A stretch of DNA of 64,000 nt from Jejuia sp049889775 (GTDB lineage Bacteria; Bacteroidota; Bacteroidia; Flavobacteriales; Flavobacteriaceae). The DNA lies in contig JBMHCT010000011.1 of NCBI GenBank assembly GCA_049889775.1, positions 62,001 through 126,000 of the forward strand, read 5' to 3'. The translations under genes were made by a program, and so were the position numbers. The notes under the pieces were generated by a model. It was not told where the DNA came from. It made no database searches and worked only from the letters and a program-made list of their open reading frames with translations. Below, in pieces: positions 34,719-43,558 of the stretch. Each line of letters begins with the position of its first letter. Position 1 is the first letter of the stretch.

Positions 34719-35621
34719 ATGCTTTCCAGAAGACAGAAACATATTTTGCTTAAGTTTTTTAGCATGTTTTCTGTTGTGAGAGGTTACAATATTTTAGTGG
34801 TGGTTATTGCACAATATTTGACTTCAATCTATATTCTAGCTCCTGAAAAACCACTTAAAGATGTTCTTTTTGATGTTAACTTATTAATGTTGGTTCTGGC
34901 ATCATCCGCAACGATAGCAGGGGGCTATATCATTAATAATTTTTACGATTCTGAAAAGGATTTAATCAATCGTCCCATAAAATCACGTTTGGATAGATTA
35001 GTTAGCCAGAATACAAAATTGTCGTTTTACTTTGTACTCAATTTTTTAGCCACTATTATGGCGAGTTATGTATCGTTTAACGCGGTATTATTCTTTGCCG
35101 TTTATATTTTTGGTATTTGGTTGTATTCGCATAAGTTTAAAAAATTACCTTTTGTAGGTAATTTAACTTCAGCTATTTTAACCATTACACCTTTCTTTGC
35201 TATCTTCTTATATTACAAAAACTTAGATACTGTTATTTTTGTTCATGCCATTTTCCTTTTTATTATGATTTCTATGAGAGAGCTCACTAAGGATTTAGAA
35301 AATATAAAAGGCGATATAGCTCAAAATTATATTACGATTCCAGTGGCGTATGGCGAAAATACCTCAAAAAAAATGCTCACGCTATTAGCCGTATCAACAT
35401 TAGTACCAACGTATTTGTTATTGTTTCATTACGAAGTGGGTTACATGTACCTCTTTTTTTATTTAAGTCTGTTTTTATTAGTGGTTTTTCTGTTATTACT
35501 TTGGAGATCTTCGACTAAGATTCAATATTTGATATTACACAATATTTTAAAATTTATAATTCTCGCAGGTGTATTTTGTATTTTATTGATTGATGTGAGT
35601 GTTATTCTAAACCGAATTTAG
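34719..35621 (+). CDS. UbiA-family prenyltransferase (geranylgeranylglycerol-phosphate geranylgeranyltransferase-like)
   Basis: The 300-residue product has eight or so transmembrane helices and the UbiA active-site motifs NNFYDSEKDLINRP (first Asp-rich loop) and REL..DLENIKGD (second, in MRELTKDLENIKGD). The family transfers prenyl chains to aromatic or polyol acceptors at the inner membrane. Members in Bacteroidota with this motif are often labelled digeranylgeranylglyceryl phosphate synthase-like, but neither donor nor acceptor is shown here. The context with mevalonate kinase and mvaD suits an isoprenoid product. The nitrilase gene begins on the base after its stop codon. Confidence 0.82.
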   Translation: MLSRRQKHILLKFFSMFSVVRGYNILVVVIAQYLTSIYILAPEKPLKDVLFDVNLLMLVLASSATIAGGYIINNFYDSEKDLINRPIKSRLDRLVSQNTKLSFYFVLNFLATIMASYVSFNAVLFFAVYIFGIWLYSHKFKKLPFVGNLTSAILTITPFFAIFLYYKNLDTVIFVHAIFLFIMISMRELTKDLENIKGDIAQNYITIPVAYGENTSKKMLTLLAVSTLVPTYLLLFHYEVGYMYLFFYLSLFLLVVFLLLLWRSSTKIQYLILHNILKFIILAGVFCILLIDVSVILNRI

Positions 35622-36572
35622 ATGCAAAATTTATTAAAAGTGGCCTTAGCCCAAATCTCACCAGTTTGGTTGAATAAAAATGAAACCCTAAAAAAAGTAG
35701 AGCAATCTATTCTGGATGCTTCAAAAGAAAAGTGCGAATTAATTGTATTTGGTGAGGGCTTAGTTCCTGGGTATCCATTTTGGTTAGCATTAACAGGAGG
35801 TGCAGAATGGAATACTGCAGTAAATAAGGAATTACATGCACATTACGTTAGAAATTCTGTAACCATTGAAAATGGTGATTTAGATAATATTTGCAAACTA
35901 GCCAAAGAGCATCATATTGCTATTTATTTAGGGGTAATTGAACGTCCGTCAGATAGAGGAGGCCATAGTATTTATGCATCTTTGGTATATATAAATCAAG
36001 AAGGGGAAATAAAGTCGGTTCATAGAAAATTACAGCCAACTTATGATGAGCGTTTAACTTGGGCACCAGGAGACGGTAATGGTTTGCAAGTACACTCTTT
36101 AAAAGACTTTACAGTTGGCGGTTTAAACTGTTGGGAAAATTGGATGCCTTTGCCAAGAGCTGCTTTATATGGCTTGGGTGAAAATTTACATATTGCCGTG
36201 TGGCCAGGGAGCGATCATAACACCAGAGATATTACGCGTTTTATCGCCAGAGAATCCCGTTCATTTGTGATTTCCGTTAGTAGTTTGATGACTATGGATG
36301 ATTTTCCTAAAGGGACGCCGCATTTAGATGAAATTTTAGAAAAAGCTCCTAATGTTTTGGTCAATGGCGGAAGTTGTATTGCAGGACCAGACGGCAAATG
36401 GATTGTAGAACCTGTAGTTGATAAGCACGGTTTAATTATTGAAACTATAGATTTTAATCGTGTTTATGAAGAACGCCAGAATTTTGATGCAGTGGGGCAC
36501 TACTCAAGACCAGACGTAACGCAATTACATGTGAATACTCAGCGGCAATCTACTGTAAAGTTTGATAAATAA
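35622..36572 (+). CDS. Nitrilase-family carbon-nitrogen hydrolase
   Basis: The 316-residue product has the nitrilase catalytic triad in the expected order: Glu in IVFGEGLVPGYPFW, Lys in HRKLQPTYDERL, and Cys in GGLNCWENWMPL. The pattern around the Cys, CWENW, is that of true nitrilases and cyanide hydrolases more than of amidases. It converts nitriles to acids and ammonia, or a related C-N bond. It begins directly after the prenyltransferase stop codon, so the two are probably translated together, but a shared pathway is not evident. Confidence 0.9.
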   Translation: MQNLLKVALAQISPVWLNKNETLKKVEQSILDASKEKCELIVFGEGLVPGYPFWLALTGGAEWNTAVNKELHAHYVRNSVTIENGDLDNICKLAKEHHIAIYLGVIERPSDRGGHSIYASLVYINQEGEIKSVHRKLQPTYDERLTWAPGDGNGLQVHSLKDFTVGGLNCWENWMPLPRAALYGLGENLHIAVWPGSDHNTRDITRFIARESRSFVISVSSLMTMDDFPKGTPHLDEILEKAPNVLVNGGSCIAGPDGKWIVEPVVDKHGLIIETIDFNRVYEERQNFDAVGHYSRPDVTQLHVNTQRQSTVKFDK

Positions 36573-36610
36573 AACGTCAATCTAAAATCAACAATCGGGA
36601 ATTTTAAGTA

Positions 36611-36618
36611 TATCTTTG
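36611..36618 (+). promoter_or_regulatory. Putative -7 promoter element before the pseudouridine-synthase homologue
   Basis: TATCTTTG matches TAnnTTTG and lies 16 bases before the ATG at 36635, which would give a very short leader. No -33 element was recognised. Confidence 0.45.
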
Positions 36619-36634
36619 CATAAAATTTAGAATA

Positions 36635-37477
36635 ATGAATAGAGGCAAAGGCGGTCGCGGAGATGGAAAACCTTCAGGGAGAGGGCATGGGAATAAACGT
36701 TTTAAAAGTTATGCAAGGGGTAATGCACCAGTAAAAAAATCAAATCCTCAGGCAAAAAAATCCGGAAATGTTGATGAAATACGTTTGAACAAATATGTAG
36801 CAAACGCAGGAGTTTGTTCACGTCGTGAGGCAGATGTTCATATTGCTACAGGATTAGTGTCTGTAAATGGAAAAGTGGTTACTGAAATGGGTTATAAAGT
36901 AAAGCCTGGTGATGAGGTGAGATATGATGGTGCAAGAATTAGTCCCGAACAAAAAGCCTATGTACTTCTCAATAAACCTAAAGGATTTGCCACTACTACA
37001 AGTGAGGGTAAAGGTAGAACGGTGATGGATTTAGTAGCCAATGCTACAAATGCTAAAATAAGACCAATTGGACGTTTGGGTAGAAACTCAAAAGGATTGT
37101 TGTTATTTACCAACGACGAAACAGTGCATAAAAAGTTTACCAATTCCAAAAATGGTGTGCCACGTTTATTTCATATTGAGCTTGATAAAAATCTGAAACT
37201 GGAAAACTTAAAAAAAATTCAAAACGGATTTAAGCTTGAGGGTAATTTGGTGGAAGTTGAAGAGATCAGTTATATTGATGGCGCCAGTAAAAAGGAAGTT
37301 GGCTTAAAGATAAAGAATACTGGAAATACCATTATCCGTACTATTTTTGAACATTTTAACTACGATATTTTAAGTGTAGATTGTGTAGCAATTGGGCATC
37401 TTACAAAAAAAGATATTCCCCGTGGACATTGGAAGCATTTGACGACGCAAGAGTTGAATACACTTAAGATGTTATAA
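36635..37477 (+). CDS. RsuA/RluB-family pseudouridine synthase homologue with Gly in place of the catalytic Asp
   Basis: The 280-residue product has a Gly/Arg/Lys-rich N-terminal tail (residues 1-45), an S4 RNA-binding domain (about 47-100, IRLNKYVANAGVCSRREAD) and a pseudouridine-synthase domain (from about 108, VLLNKPKGFATT). The catalytic motif GRLDxxTxGLLL reads GRLGRNSKGLLLF, so the Asp that attacks the uridine base is Gly149 (codon GGT, 37079-37081). The usual HPS segment is also altered (TNSKNGVPRLFHIEL). The protein may bind ribosomal RNA without modifying it, or may use a different residue. Length and fold are otherwise as in active RluB/RsuA enzymes. Confidence 0.85.
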   Translation: MNRGKGGRGDGKPSGRGHGNKRFKSYARGNAPVKKSNPQAKKSGNVDEIRLNKYVANAGVCSRREADVHIATGLVSVNGKVVTEMGYKVKPGDEVRYDGARISPEQKAYVLLNKPKGFATTTSEGKGRTVMDLVANATNAKIRPIGRLGRNSKGLLLFTNDETVHKKFTNSKNGVPRLFHIELDKNLKLENLKKIQNGFKLEGNLVEVEEISYIDGASKKEVGLKIKNTGNTIIRTIFEHFNYDILSVDCVAIGHLTKKDIPRGHWKHLTTQELNTLKML

Positions 37478-37613
37478 ATTCACTCTTTTTTAACAAAATC
37501 ATCCTTTAAATTTTGATGACAACCTCGAAACTTATTTTATTGAATATAATATAGCATTTCACAACAATAGTTTTGTTTTCAAATAACCTAAATTTAAACT
37601 TGAATTTATAGTT

Positions 37614-37631
37614 TTGATTTTTCAAAATCAA
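37614..37631. repeat. AT-rich inverted repeat in the 262-base gap before the acidic protein genes
   Basis: TTGATTTT and AAAATCAA form perfect 8-base arms around TC. The gap 37478-37739 holds no gene I can support. The hairpin lies about 110 bases before the next ATG; it may be an operator or chance in AT-rich DNA. Confidence 0.3.
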
Positions 37632-37739
37632 TAGCTAAAACAAAAGTTTAAAGCAAAATATAATTTGTGATTGTTACCATTTGAAATTTTCCTTACCTTT
37701 TACCAACGTAAAATTGACCGAATCAAAATTTAGCCAACC

Positions 37740-38066
37740 ATGAAACCAAAACATGATAACTTAAAACGGGTTATTGTAGATTTCAAGAAATTGACTCCCG
37801 AAATTCTTGCCTTATTGGTAGAGAAATACCCTGATGGGTATGATGATGACCATATCATATCCTTTAGAAATCAGTATAATGACATTATTGAAGCAGTTGA
37901 AGTGACTACTGCCGACACTAAATATTTAGTGAAGGTAAGCTCTAAACTAGCAGTAACAATGGAAAATTATGATGAGGATGACTATGAGGATTTTGATAAT
38001 GATGACCCAGAAGCGGTACAACCCCCTAAAATTGATGAACATCCAGAAGATGATAACGACGATTAA
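37740..38066 (+). CDS. Small acidic protein, unknown function
   Basis: The 108-residue product has a basic start (MKPKHDNLKR), a compact domain (VIVDFKKLTPEILALLVEKY to KYLVKVSSKLAVTMEN) and a strongly acidic tail rich in Asp and Glu (YDEDDYEDFDNDDPE). There is no signal peptide or membrane helix. Coding is supported by the ATG, the lack of stops, and the close spacing (18 bases) to a second small protein. I do not recognise the family. The acidic tail suggests binding to a basic partner or nucleic-acid-mimicry. Confidence 0.65.
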   Translation: MKPKHDNLKRVIVDFKKLTPEILALLVEKYPDGYDDDHIISFRNQYNDIIEAVEVTTADTKYLVKVSSKLAVTMENYDEDDYEDFDNDDPEAVQPPKIDEHPEDDNDD

Positions 38067-38084
38067 CACCTTTTTATTTATATC

Positions 38085-38306
38085 ATGAGAACAGCCGCTT
38101 TTAAGTCTTACAAAAACGGTTACTATACATTTTGGTTTGAAAACGGCGAGGAACTTGTCTTTGAGGAAGTACACCCTCGCGTTTTAAAGCAATTCGATTT
38201 AAAAAACGATAAAAGCTTAGTTGATAAGGATTTTAGAATCACTTTTGTGGAAGATGGTGATGACGATGATCCTATTTATCGAGTGGAGAGTTTGAAACCA
38301 CTTTAA
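38085..38306 (+). CDS. Small protein, unknown function
   Basis: The 73-residue product has a beta-rich pattern (AAFKSYKNGYYTFWFENGEELVF split over two strands, then DFRITFVEDGDDDDPIYRVESL) with an Asp-run near the end. It follows the acidic protein gene by 18 bases on the same strand, so the two are probably co-transcribed. Its stop overlaps the stop of the convergent glycosyltransferase gene by 4 bases. No family was recognised. Confidence 0.6.
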   Translation: MRTAAFKSYKNGYYTFWFENGEELVFEEVHPRVLKQFDLKNDKSLVDKDFRITFVEDGDDDDPIYRVESLKPL

Positions 38307-39709
38307 TATGCTTTAAATCCAAATTTCGATTTGAAAAAAACTTCCCAAAAGAAAACCATGTAAACTAAAAGATACTCAAAAGTTATGATCCACAAATTTT
38401 CTGATTTATCTGCTTTGTTTAAGTTGATATATGCTAGATAACTGAGTATGATAACAAAACTCCAAACTAGTGGAAACTTATATTTTGTAAAGACTGACAA
38501 TATTAATAAGGACGCTACATACCATGGATGCACGGTTGTTGTGGTAAAATAATAAAATGAAAGCACCAAAAGCATTGCGGTTATAAGTGCTTTCATGCTT
38601 TTATTTCTTCTGAAAAAAGTTAAAACCAGCGTAAAAGCAATAACAATCAAAGGTATTATTTTGCCAATAATGGCTATTTCGTTATACCCTCTAAAACTAT
38701 AGCCAATTTCTCTAGCTATATAATAGATACTGCCGTTAAACTCAAAGTTTTGAAACCACAATGCTACCGTTTGGGAGTAGTTATTTATAAATTCCGAAGA
38801 ATAAAAAGGCAGAAATAGAAGCGTAGTTGTTCCCAATGTAATGGCATAGAATAAGATGAGTTTACCTGTTTTATTGAAAAATAACTTGAACTTTTTGTCG
38901 TGCTGAATTTGTTTCTGCATCTTATCATCAGTATTGGTAAACCATTGAAAAAACAATGGCATAAAAATCAATGGTATTAGTTTTACAGATATTGATAAGG
39001 CTAGTATAACCCCTGCCCATTGCCATTTGCCACAAGACAATAAATAGAGACTCCAAATCAAAAAGAAAATCATCACACCTTCAAAATGTAGATTCCCAGT
39101 AAGTTCAATGATGATAAAGGGATTTAAAATATACCAAAAGATATTATGGCTTGGTATTTTGAGTTTTTCTAGTAGTTTTTTACCAAAATGTAATGTTCCT
39201 AAATCTGCCGCAATAATTAATAATCGTAACACTATTGCAGAGCCTAAAATACTCTTGCCAGCAAATAGTCCTGCGACAACAAAATACAATTGGTTTATTG
39301 GTGGGTAATTTGTAAAATGGCTTGCGTTTAAACCGCCCATACCTTCACGAAGTTCTTTGGCTTGTACTACAGGAAACTCACCTTGACTTATAAAGGATTC
39401 AACAGTGTATAAATAAGGATTAAAGCCTTCCAAAATCATCCGTCCATCCCAAATAAAACGATAAAAATCTTGGGAAAGATTGGGTATAGCAAGAATAAAA
39501 ATAGCTCTAAATCCGAAGGAAAAATAGGTTAATAGTTTTAGGTTTCCTTTAAATCTCTTTACTATGGTGTAAAACGAATAAAATAAAGCGGAATATAGTA
39601 GTAATAGTTTAATATATTCCGTTCGTGTGAGATTGTAAGCGAATAACCAATAAAGCAAAATGCTACCAAAAATTAGGATGATTGGAGTGTACTTAAACTT
39701 TGATAGCAT
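38303..39709 (-). CDS. GT-C-type (GT87-like) polyprenol-phosphate-dependent glycosyltransferase
   Basis: The 468-residue product has about twelve transmembrane helices. A periplasmic loop after the second or third helix reads LSQDFYRFIWDGRMILEGFNPY, the Asp-containing loop of GT-C mannosyltransferases (GT87 and related). Such enzymes move a sugar, usually mannose from polyprenyl-phosphate-mannose, onto a periplasmic acceptor. A DPM1-like synthase 3 kb away (42869-43558) could make the donor. The minus-strand promoter zone is shared with the divergent haloperoxidase gene. Substrate is not known. Confidence 0.75.
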   Translation of the reverse strand: MLSKFKYTPIILIFGSILLYWLFAYNLTRTEYIKLLLLYSALFYSFYTIVKRFKGNLKLLTYFSFGFRAIFILAIPNLSQDFYRFIWDGRMILEGFNPYLYTVESFISQGEFPVVQAKELREGMGGLNASHFTNYPPINQLYFVVAGLFAGKSILGSAIVLRLLIIAADLGTLHFGKKLLEKLKIPSHNIFWYILNPFIIIELTGNLHFEGVMIFFLIWSLYLLSCGKWQWAGVILALSISVKLIPLIFMPLFFQWFTNTDDKMQKQIQHDKKFKLFFNKTGKLILFYAITLGTTTLLFLPFYSSEFINNYSQTVALWFQNFEFNGSIYYIAREIGYSFRGYNEIAIIGKIIPLIVIAFTLVLTFFRRNKSMKALITAMLLVLSFYYFTTTTVHPWYVASLLILSVFTKYKFPLVWSFVIILSYLAYINLNKADKSENLWIITFEYLLVYMVFFWEVFFKSKFGFKAY

Positions 39710-39752
39710 GAACCAAATATAAAATTAATTTTTCATGAAGACTTGTTTATTT

Positions 39753-39760
39753 TATATTTG
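39753..39760 (+). promoter_or_regulatory. Putative -7 promoter element for the haloperoxidase gene
   Basis: TATATTTG matches TAnnTTTG and lies 94 bases before the ATG at 39855, giving a leader of about 85 bases. A reverse-strand TATATTTG (39714-39721) just before the divergent glycosyltransferase gene suggests a two-way promoter region. Confidence 0.4.
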
Positions 39761-39854
39761 ATTTATAGTGGAAATTATTTTTAATAGCATATTTTAAATA
39801 TTAAATTTAACGTCCAAAATATTTGATGCTATACTAACATTTAATAAACCAACT

Positions 39855-41342
39855 ATGAAATTGAACCATTCATTAATCTTATTTTTTTTAGTTTGTTTTT
39901 TGTTTTCAAACTGTAAAAACAAAGAAAAAGATACTGTAACTAACACAAGTCAAGAAATTGAACAACCTAAAGGAGAAAACAACGTTGCCTATCAATGGGC
40001 ATTTATGGCTTTAGAAGGCACAGCCAAAGATACCGATAGGTTTAAACCAAGACCCACGATAACTTCGAGATATTTAGGTTTAATTTTTACCTCAATGTTT
40101 GATGCTTGGACACGTTATGATGAAAAGGCAAATCCTGTTTACCTAAAAGATATTGAAAGACGCCCTCTAAATGAACAATCTTTAAAAAATAAGGAAATAG
40201 CTATTAGTTATGCAGCCTATGGCACTCTAAAGGAATATTATTATTCAGATAGTTTGATGTTTAGTGTTAAAATGGAGTCTTTAGGTTTAGATCCTAATAA
40301 TAAATCCTTAGATCCTTCAACACCAGAAGGCATTGGTAACTTGGCAGCAAAAATGGTGATTGAGTCTCGTAGAAATGATGGTTCCAATCAATATGGTAAT
40401 GTAGAAGGTTCAAATGGTGAAGCCTATTTTGACTATACAGGGTATCAACCTGTTAATGATCCTGACACTAACGTCGATATTAACAAATGGCAACCAAAAT
40501 ATTTTTCTGATGGCAAAGGCGGTAAATTTGCTCCCGGATGTTTAACACCCTATTGGCAACACGTGGATCCGCTACTATTGAATACAAGCGATCAATTTCG
40601 ACCAGGACCACCACCTTTAATGGGGTCAGTTCAATTGGAAGAGGAAGTTGCAGAAGTTGTAGAATTACAAGCAAACTTAACTCCAGAGAATAAAGCTTTG
40701 GTCGAATTTATGCGAGATGGCCCAAAATCTGTGCAACAAGCTGGCCATTGGCTGAAATTTGCTCAAGATGTATCTAGAAGAGATAATCATACTTTAGATG
40801 AAGATGTAAAAATGTATTTTCTTGTAGAATCTGTTGCCATGGACGCTTTTATTGCATGTTGGGATTCCAAAATGTACTATGATTTTGCCCGTCCTTATGC
40901 ATTGGTGCATAAATATTTTATGGACAAAGAGATAAAAGCATGGGGAGGACCAGATGTCGGCATGACCACATTGAAAGGACAAGAATGGCGTCCTTATTCT
41001 CCAGATGTATTTTTATGTCCGCCATTTCCAAGTTATGTTTCAGGGCATAGCACTATTAGTGGAGGTTGTGCCGAAGCATTAAGGTTGTTTACGGGTGATG
41101 AATATTTTGGTGAGGAGGTGGAACTAATTCCTGGTGCTCTTACTGAACCAAATAACTTAGGTGATCCTGTTGTACTTAAATTTCCAACCTTTACAAGAAC
41201 AGGAGAAATGGCAGGTATTTCCCGAGTGATGGGTGGGTATCACATTCAAGCCGATAACATTGAAGGTTTAGAATTAGGTCGGAAAGTGGCAAGATTCAAC
41301 TTTAAAAAATATCAAAATCTCGTTAATGGTAGGGAAAATTAG
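39855..41342 (+). CDS. Vanadium-dependent haloperoxidase-family lipoprotein
   Basis: The 495-residue product has a lipobox (LFSNC, Cys20) and the vanadate-binding motifs of the family: WDSKMYYDFARPYAL (Lys and Arg), PFPSYVSGHSTISGG (Ser-Gly-His) and MGGYHIQADN (Arg in SRVMGG and the axial His). The middle has FDYTGYQPVND and TPYWQHVDPLL. Vanadium haloperoxidases use hydrogen peroxide to oxidise chloride, bromide or iodide; marine Flavobacteriaceae such as Zobellia have iodide-specific members. The sequence cannot tell which halide is used; a bacterial acid phosphatase of the same superfamily is the alternative. It should act at the cell surface or in the periplasm. Confidence 0.85.
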   Translation: MKLNHSLILFFLVCFLFSNCKNKEKDTVTNTSQEIEQPKGENNVAYQWAFMALEGTAKDTDRFKPRPTITSRYLGLIFTSMFDAWTRYDEKANPVYLKDIERRPLNEQSLKNKEIAISYAAYGTLKEYYYSDSLMFSVKMESLGLDPNNKSLDPSTPEGIGNLAAKMVIESRRNDGSNQYGNVEGSNGEAYFDYTGYQPVNDPDTNVDINKWQPKYFSDGKGGKFAPGCLTPYWQHVDPLLLNTSDQFRPGPPPLMGSVQLEEEVAEVVELQANLTPENKALVEFMRDGPKSVQQAGHWLKFAQDVSRRDNHTLDEDVKMYFLVESVAMDAFIACWDSKMYYDFARPYALVHKYFMDKEIKAWGGPDVGMTTLKGQEWRPYSPDVFLCPPFPSYVSGHSTISGGCAEALRLFTGDEYFGEEVELIPGALTEPNNLGDPVVLKFPTFTRTGEMAGISRVMGGYHIQADNIEGLELGRKVARFNFKKYQNLVNGREN

Positions 41343-41378
41343 ATATTGCAATCTAATGCCTAAATAAAAATTTTGCAA

Positions 41379-42869
41379 CTAAACTTTAGAAGCTAAGGAC
41401 TTAAAAAACACATATCCAAAACCAACAAATAACATTAAGTGGAAGGGAAAAAGTCCAAAGTCACCACCCTGATCTCCTACAATAAATGCGCTATACATGC
41501 CAAAACCAAAATAGGCCATTAGTAAACCTTCAAAAATAACATGTACAGATACTGTTTTTTTGATGTATTTATTGTTTTTCCAGTTGTCTTTATACTTTTT
41601 AAGATTGAATTTTGGGGTACGCACAAATTCACTTTTCTTTCCTAAATGACCCTCTAGAACCGCTATAGAATTGTGCAGAGAAAAGCCCATGGCTATTGAA
41701 AAAAACACGAAAAACATCCCTATATACTTTACAAAGTTTTTTATACCACTACCATAAATTCTGCGGTACATCATCCAGTAACAGACAAAGAAAATAATGG
41801 TGCTAATCACGAAAAAGCTCATAACATAAAAGTAGGGTTTCAAATGTGCATATTCGTTTTTTATATAGAGCATAGGAATACTTAAAATAGCAACGATTAA
41901 AATGTTTAAAAACATGGTACTATTTAGTAAATGTAATAAACCATGCACTTTTGTTTTGGCTGAAATTGTTTCACTTTTCAGCACACGCCATAGCATTTTT
42001 CTAAAGTTTTCGGCACCACCTTTGTTCCATCTAAATTGTTGAGAACGTGCGGCACTAATAACAACAGGAAGTTCTGCAGGAGTTTCAACATCTTCTAAAT
42101 ACTTGAATTTCCAGTTTTTTAGTTGCGCACGGTAACTCAAATCCAAATCTTCAGTAAGCGTGTCGCCTTCCCAATTACCAGCATCAACAATGCATTCTTT
42201 TCTCCAAATGCCAGCTGTTCCATTAAAATTGATAAAATGTCCTTTACTATTACGCCCCACCTGTTCTAAGGTGAAATGCGCGTCTAAGGCAAAGGCTTGT
42301 ATCTTTGTGAGTATTGAGAAATTTCGGTTGATATGTCCCCATCGGGTTTGTACAACACCAATATTGTCATCTTTAAAGTAAGGTATGGTACGCTTCAACC
42401 AGTCGGATTTCGGAAGGAAGTCTGAATCAAAAATGGCGATATATTCCCCTTTTGCAATTTTAAGACCTTCTTTCAATGCACCAGCCTTAAAACCAGTTCT
42501 AATTTTTCTTGTAATATGTCGAATGTCTAATCCCGTTTGTTGTAGTGCTTCTATATGTGCTTTTGTGCTGTCTACGGTTTCATCTGTGGAATCATCCAAT
42601 ACTTGGATTTCCAACTTATCTTTTGGATAATCTATTTCAGCAATATTATCAAGCAAACGCTCCATAACATACATTTCATTATACACAGGAAGTTGAATGG
42701 TGACATAAGGGACTTCATCTGGTTTTGAAAGATCAAAAGTATCGCAAGAAGCATCTTTTTTTCGTGCCGATAAATAATTGAATAGGAGGTTTAATTGAGC
42801 CAAAGCATACATAAAGATGAGCATTAGCGCAATTGTGTAAATGATAATAATGGTAGTTTCTATATACAT
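41379..42869 (-). CDS. Cellulose-synthase-like GT2 glycosyltransferase
   Basis: The 496-residue membrane protein has an N-terminal helix, a GT2 domain with VQLP-like start (VTIQLPVYNEMYVMERLL), the nucleotide-sugar Asp motifs in LDDSTDETVDS and IFDSDFLP, the base in TEDLDLSYRAQ and the processivity motif QQFRWNKG, and then four or five transmembrane helices at the C-terminal end. This is the layout of processive and single-addition synthases of beta-glycans or glycolipids. Its start codon shares a base with the stop of the upstream GT2 gene (TAATG), so the two are translationally linked. Confidence 0.85.
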   Translation of the reverse strand: MYIETTIIIIYTIALMLIFMYALAQLNLLFNYLSARKKDASCDTFDLSKPDEVPYVTIQLPVYNEMYVMERLLDNIAEIDYPKDKLEIQVLDDSTDETVDSTKAHIEALQQTGLDIRHITRKIRTGFKAGALKEGLKIAKGEYIAIFDSDFLPKSDWLKRTIPYFKDDNIGVVQTRWGHINRNFSILTKIQAFALDAHFTLEQVGRNSKGHFINFNGTAGIWRKECIVDAGNWEGDTLTEDLDLSYRAQLKNWKFKYLEDVETPAELPVVISAARSQQFRWNKGGAENFRKMLWRVLKSETISAKTKVHGLLHLLNSTMFLNILIVAILSIPMLYIKNEYAHLKPYFYVMSFFVISTIIFFVCYWMMYRRIYGSGIKNFVKYIGMFFVFFSIAMGFSLHNSIAVLEGHLGKKSEFVRTPKFNLKKYKDNWKNNKYIKKTVSVHVIFEGLLMAYFGFGMYSAFIVGDQGGDFGLFPFHLMLFVGFGYVFFKSLASKV

Positions 42870-43558
42870 TATTTTAGACTGTATTTAAAAATCCAACCTA
42901 GTATCTTTATGCCTGCAAATATAGCACCTTTTATGGTTCCTGAAACTTTTGAGACACCTATTCTATTTCTATAGTTTACAGGGACTTCCACATAACTAAG
43001 TTTCTGTTTTAGTGCTTTTAATTGCATTTCTACAGTCCACCCATAAGTTTTGTCTTCCATATTTAACGCTACTAGTTTATTGTATTTTATAGCTCTAAAC
43101 GGACCAAGATCTGAAAACTTTGCATTAAAGAAGAGTTTCATTAAAAAGGTAGCTAACCAATTTCCAAAAATTTGTGGGGTAGTCATAGCTCCTTTTTCTC
43201 TTAAGTTTTCTACGCGTGCTCCAACAACAAAATCGACGTCTTTTTCAATAATTGGGGCTACAATTTTGGTGAGTTCTTCTGGGTAATCGCTATAATCCCC
43301 ATCCAGAAAAGCAATGATATCTGGTTTGTTAGGTTTTTTAGAGATATAATCAATACCTCTTAAGCATGCATAACCATAACCTTTTTGATTTTCGATTAAA
43401 ACAGTAGCTCCAGCTTGTTTTGCATTGGTTTCGGTAGCATCGGTAGAGTTATTGCTTACAACAATAATCTCATCGACTATTGGAGGAATATCCCCAATAA
43501 CCTTGGCTATAGAATCTGCTTCATTATACGCAGGTATAATGACATTTATTTTGGTCAT
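42869..43558 (-). CDS. DPM1-like GT2 glycosyltransferase
   Basis: The 229-residue product is a soluble or peripherally bound GT2 enzyme with VIIPAYNEADSIAKVIGD, VVSNNSTDATETN, AFLDGDYSDYPEEL and the C-terminal VPVNYRNRIGVSKVSGT that is typical of dolichol/polyprenyl-phosphate mannose or glucose synthases. It would charge a polyprenyl phosphate with a sugar for use by membrane GT-C enzymes. It is co-translated with the GT2 gene downstream and lies 3 kb from a GT87-like gene. Confidence 0.82.
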   Translation of the reverse strand: MTKINVIIPAYNEADSIAKVIGDIPPIVDEIIVVSNNSTDATETNAKQAGATVLIENQKGYGYACLRGIDYISKKPNKPDIIAFLDGDYSDYPEELTKIVAPIIEKDVDFVVGARVENLREKGAMTTPQIFGNWLATFLMKLFFNAKFSDLGPFRAIKYNKLVALNMEDKTYGWTVEMQLKALKQKLSYVEVPVNYRNRIGVSKVSGTIKGAIFAGIKILGWIFKYSLK

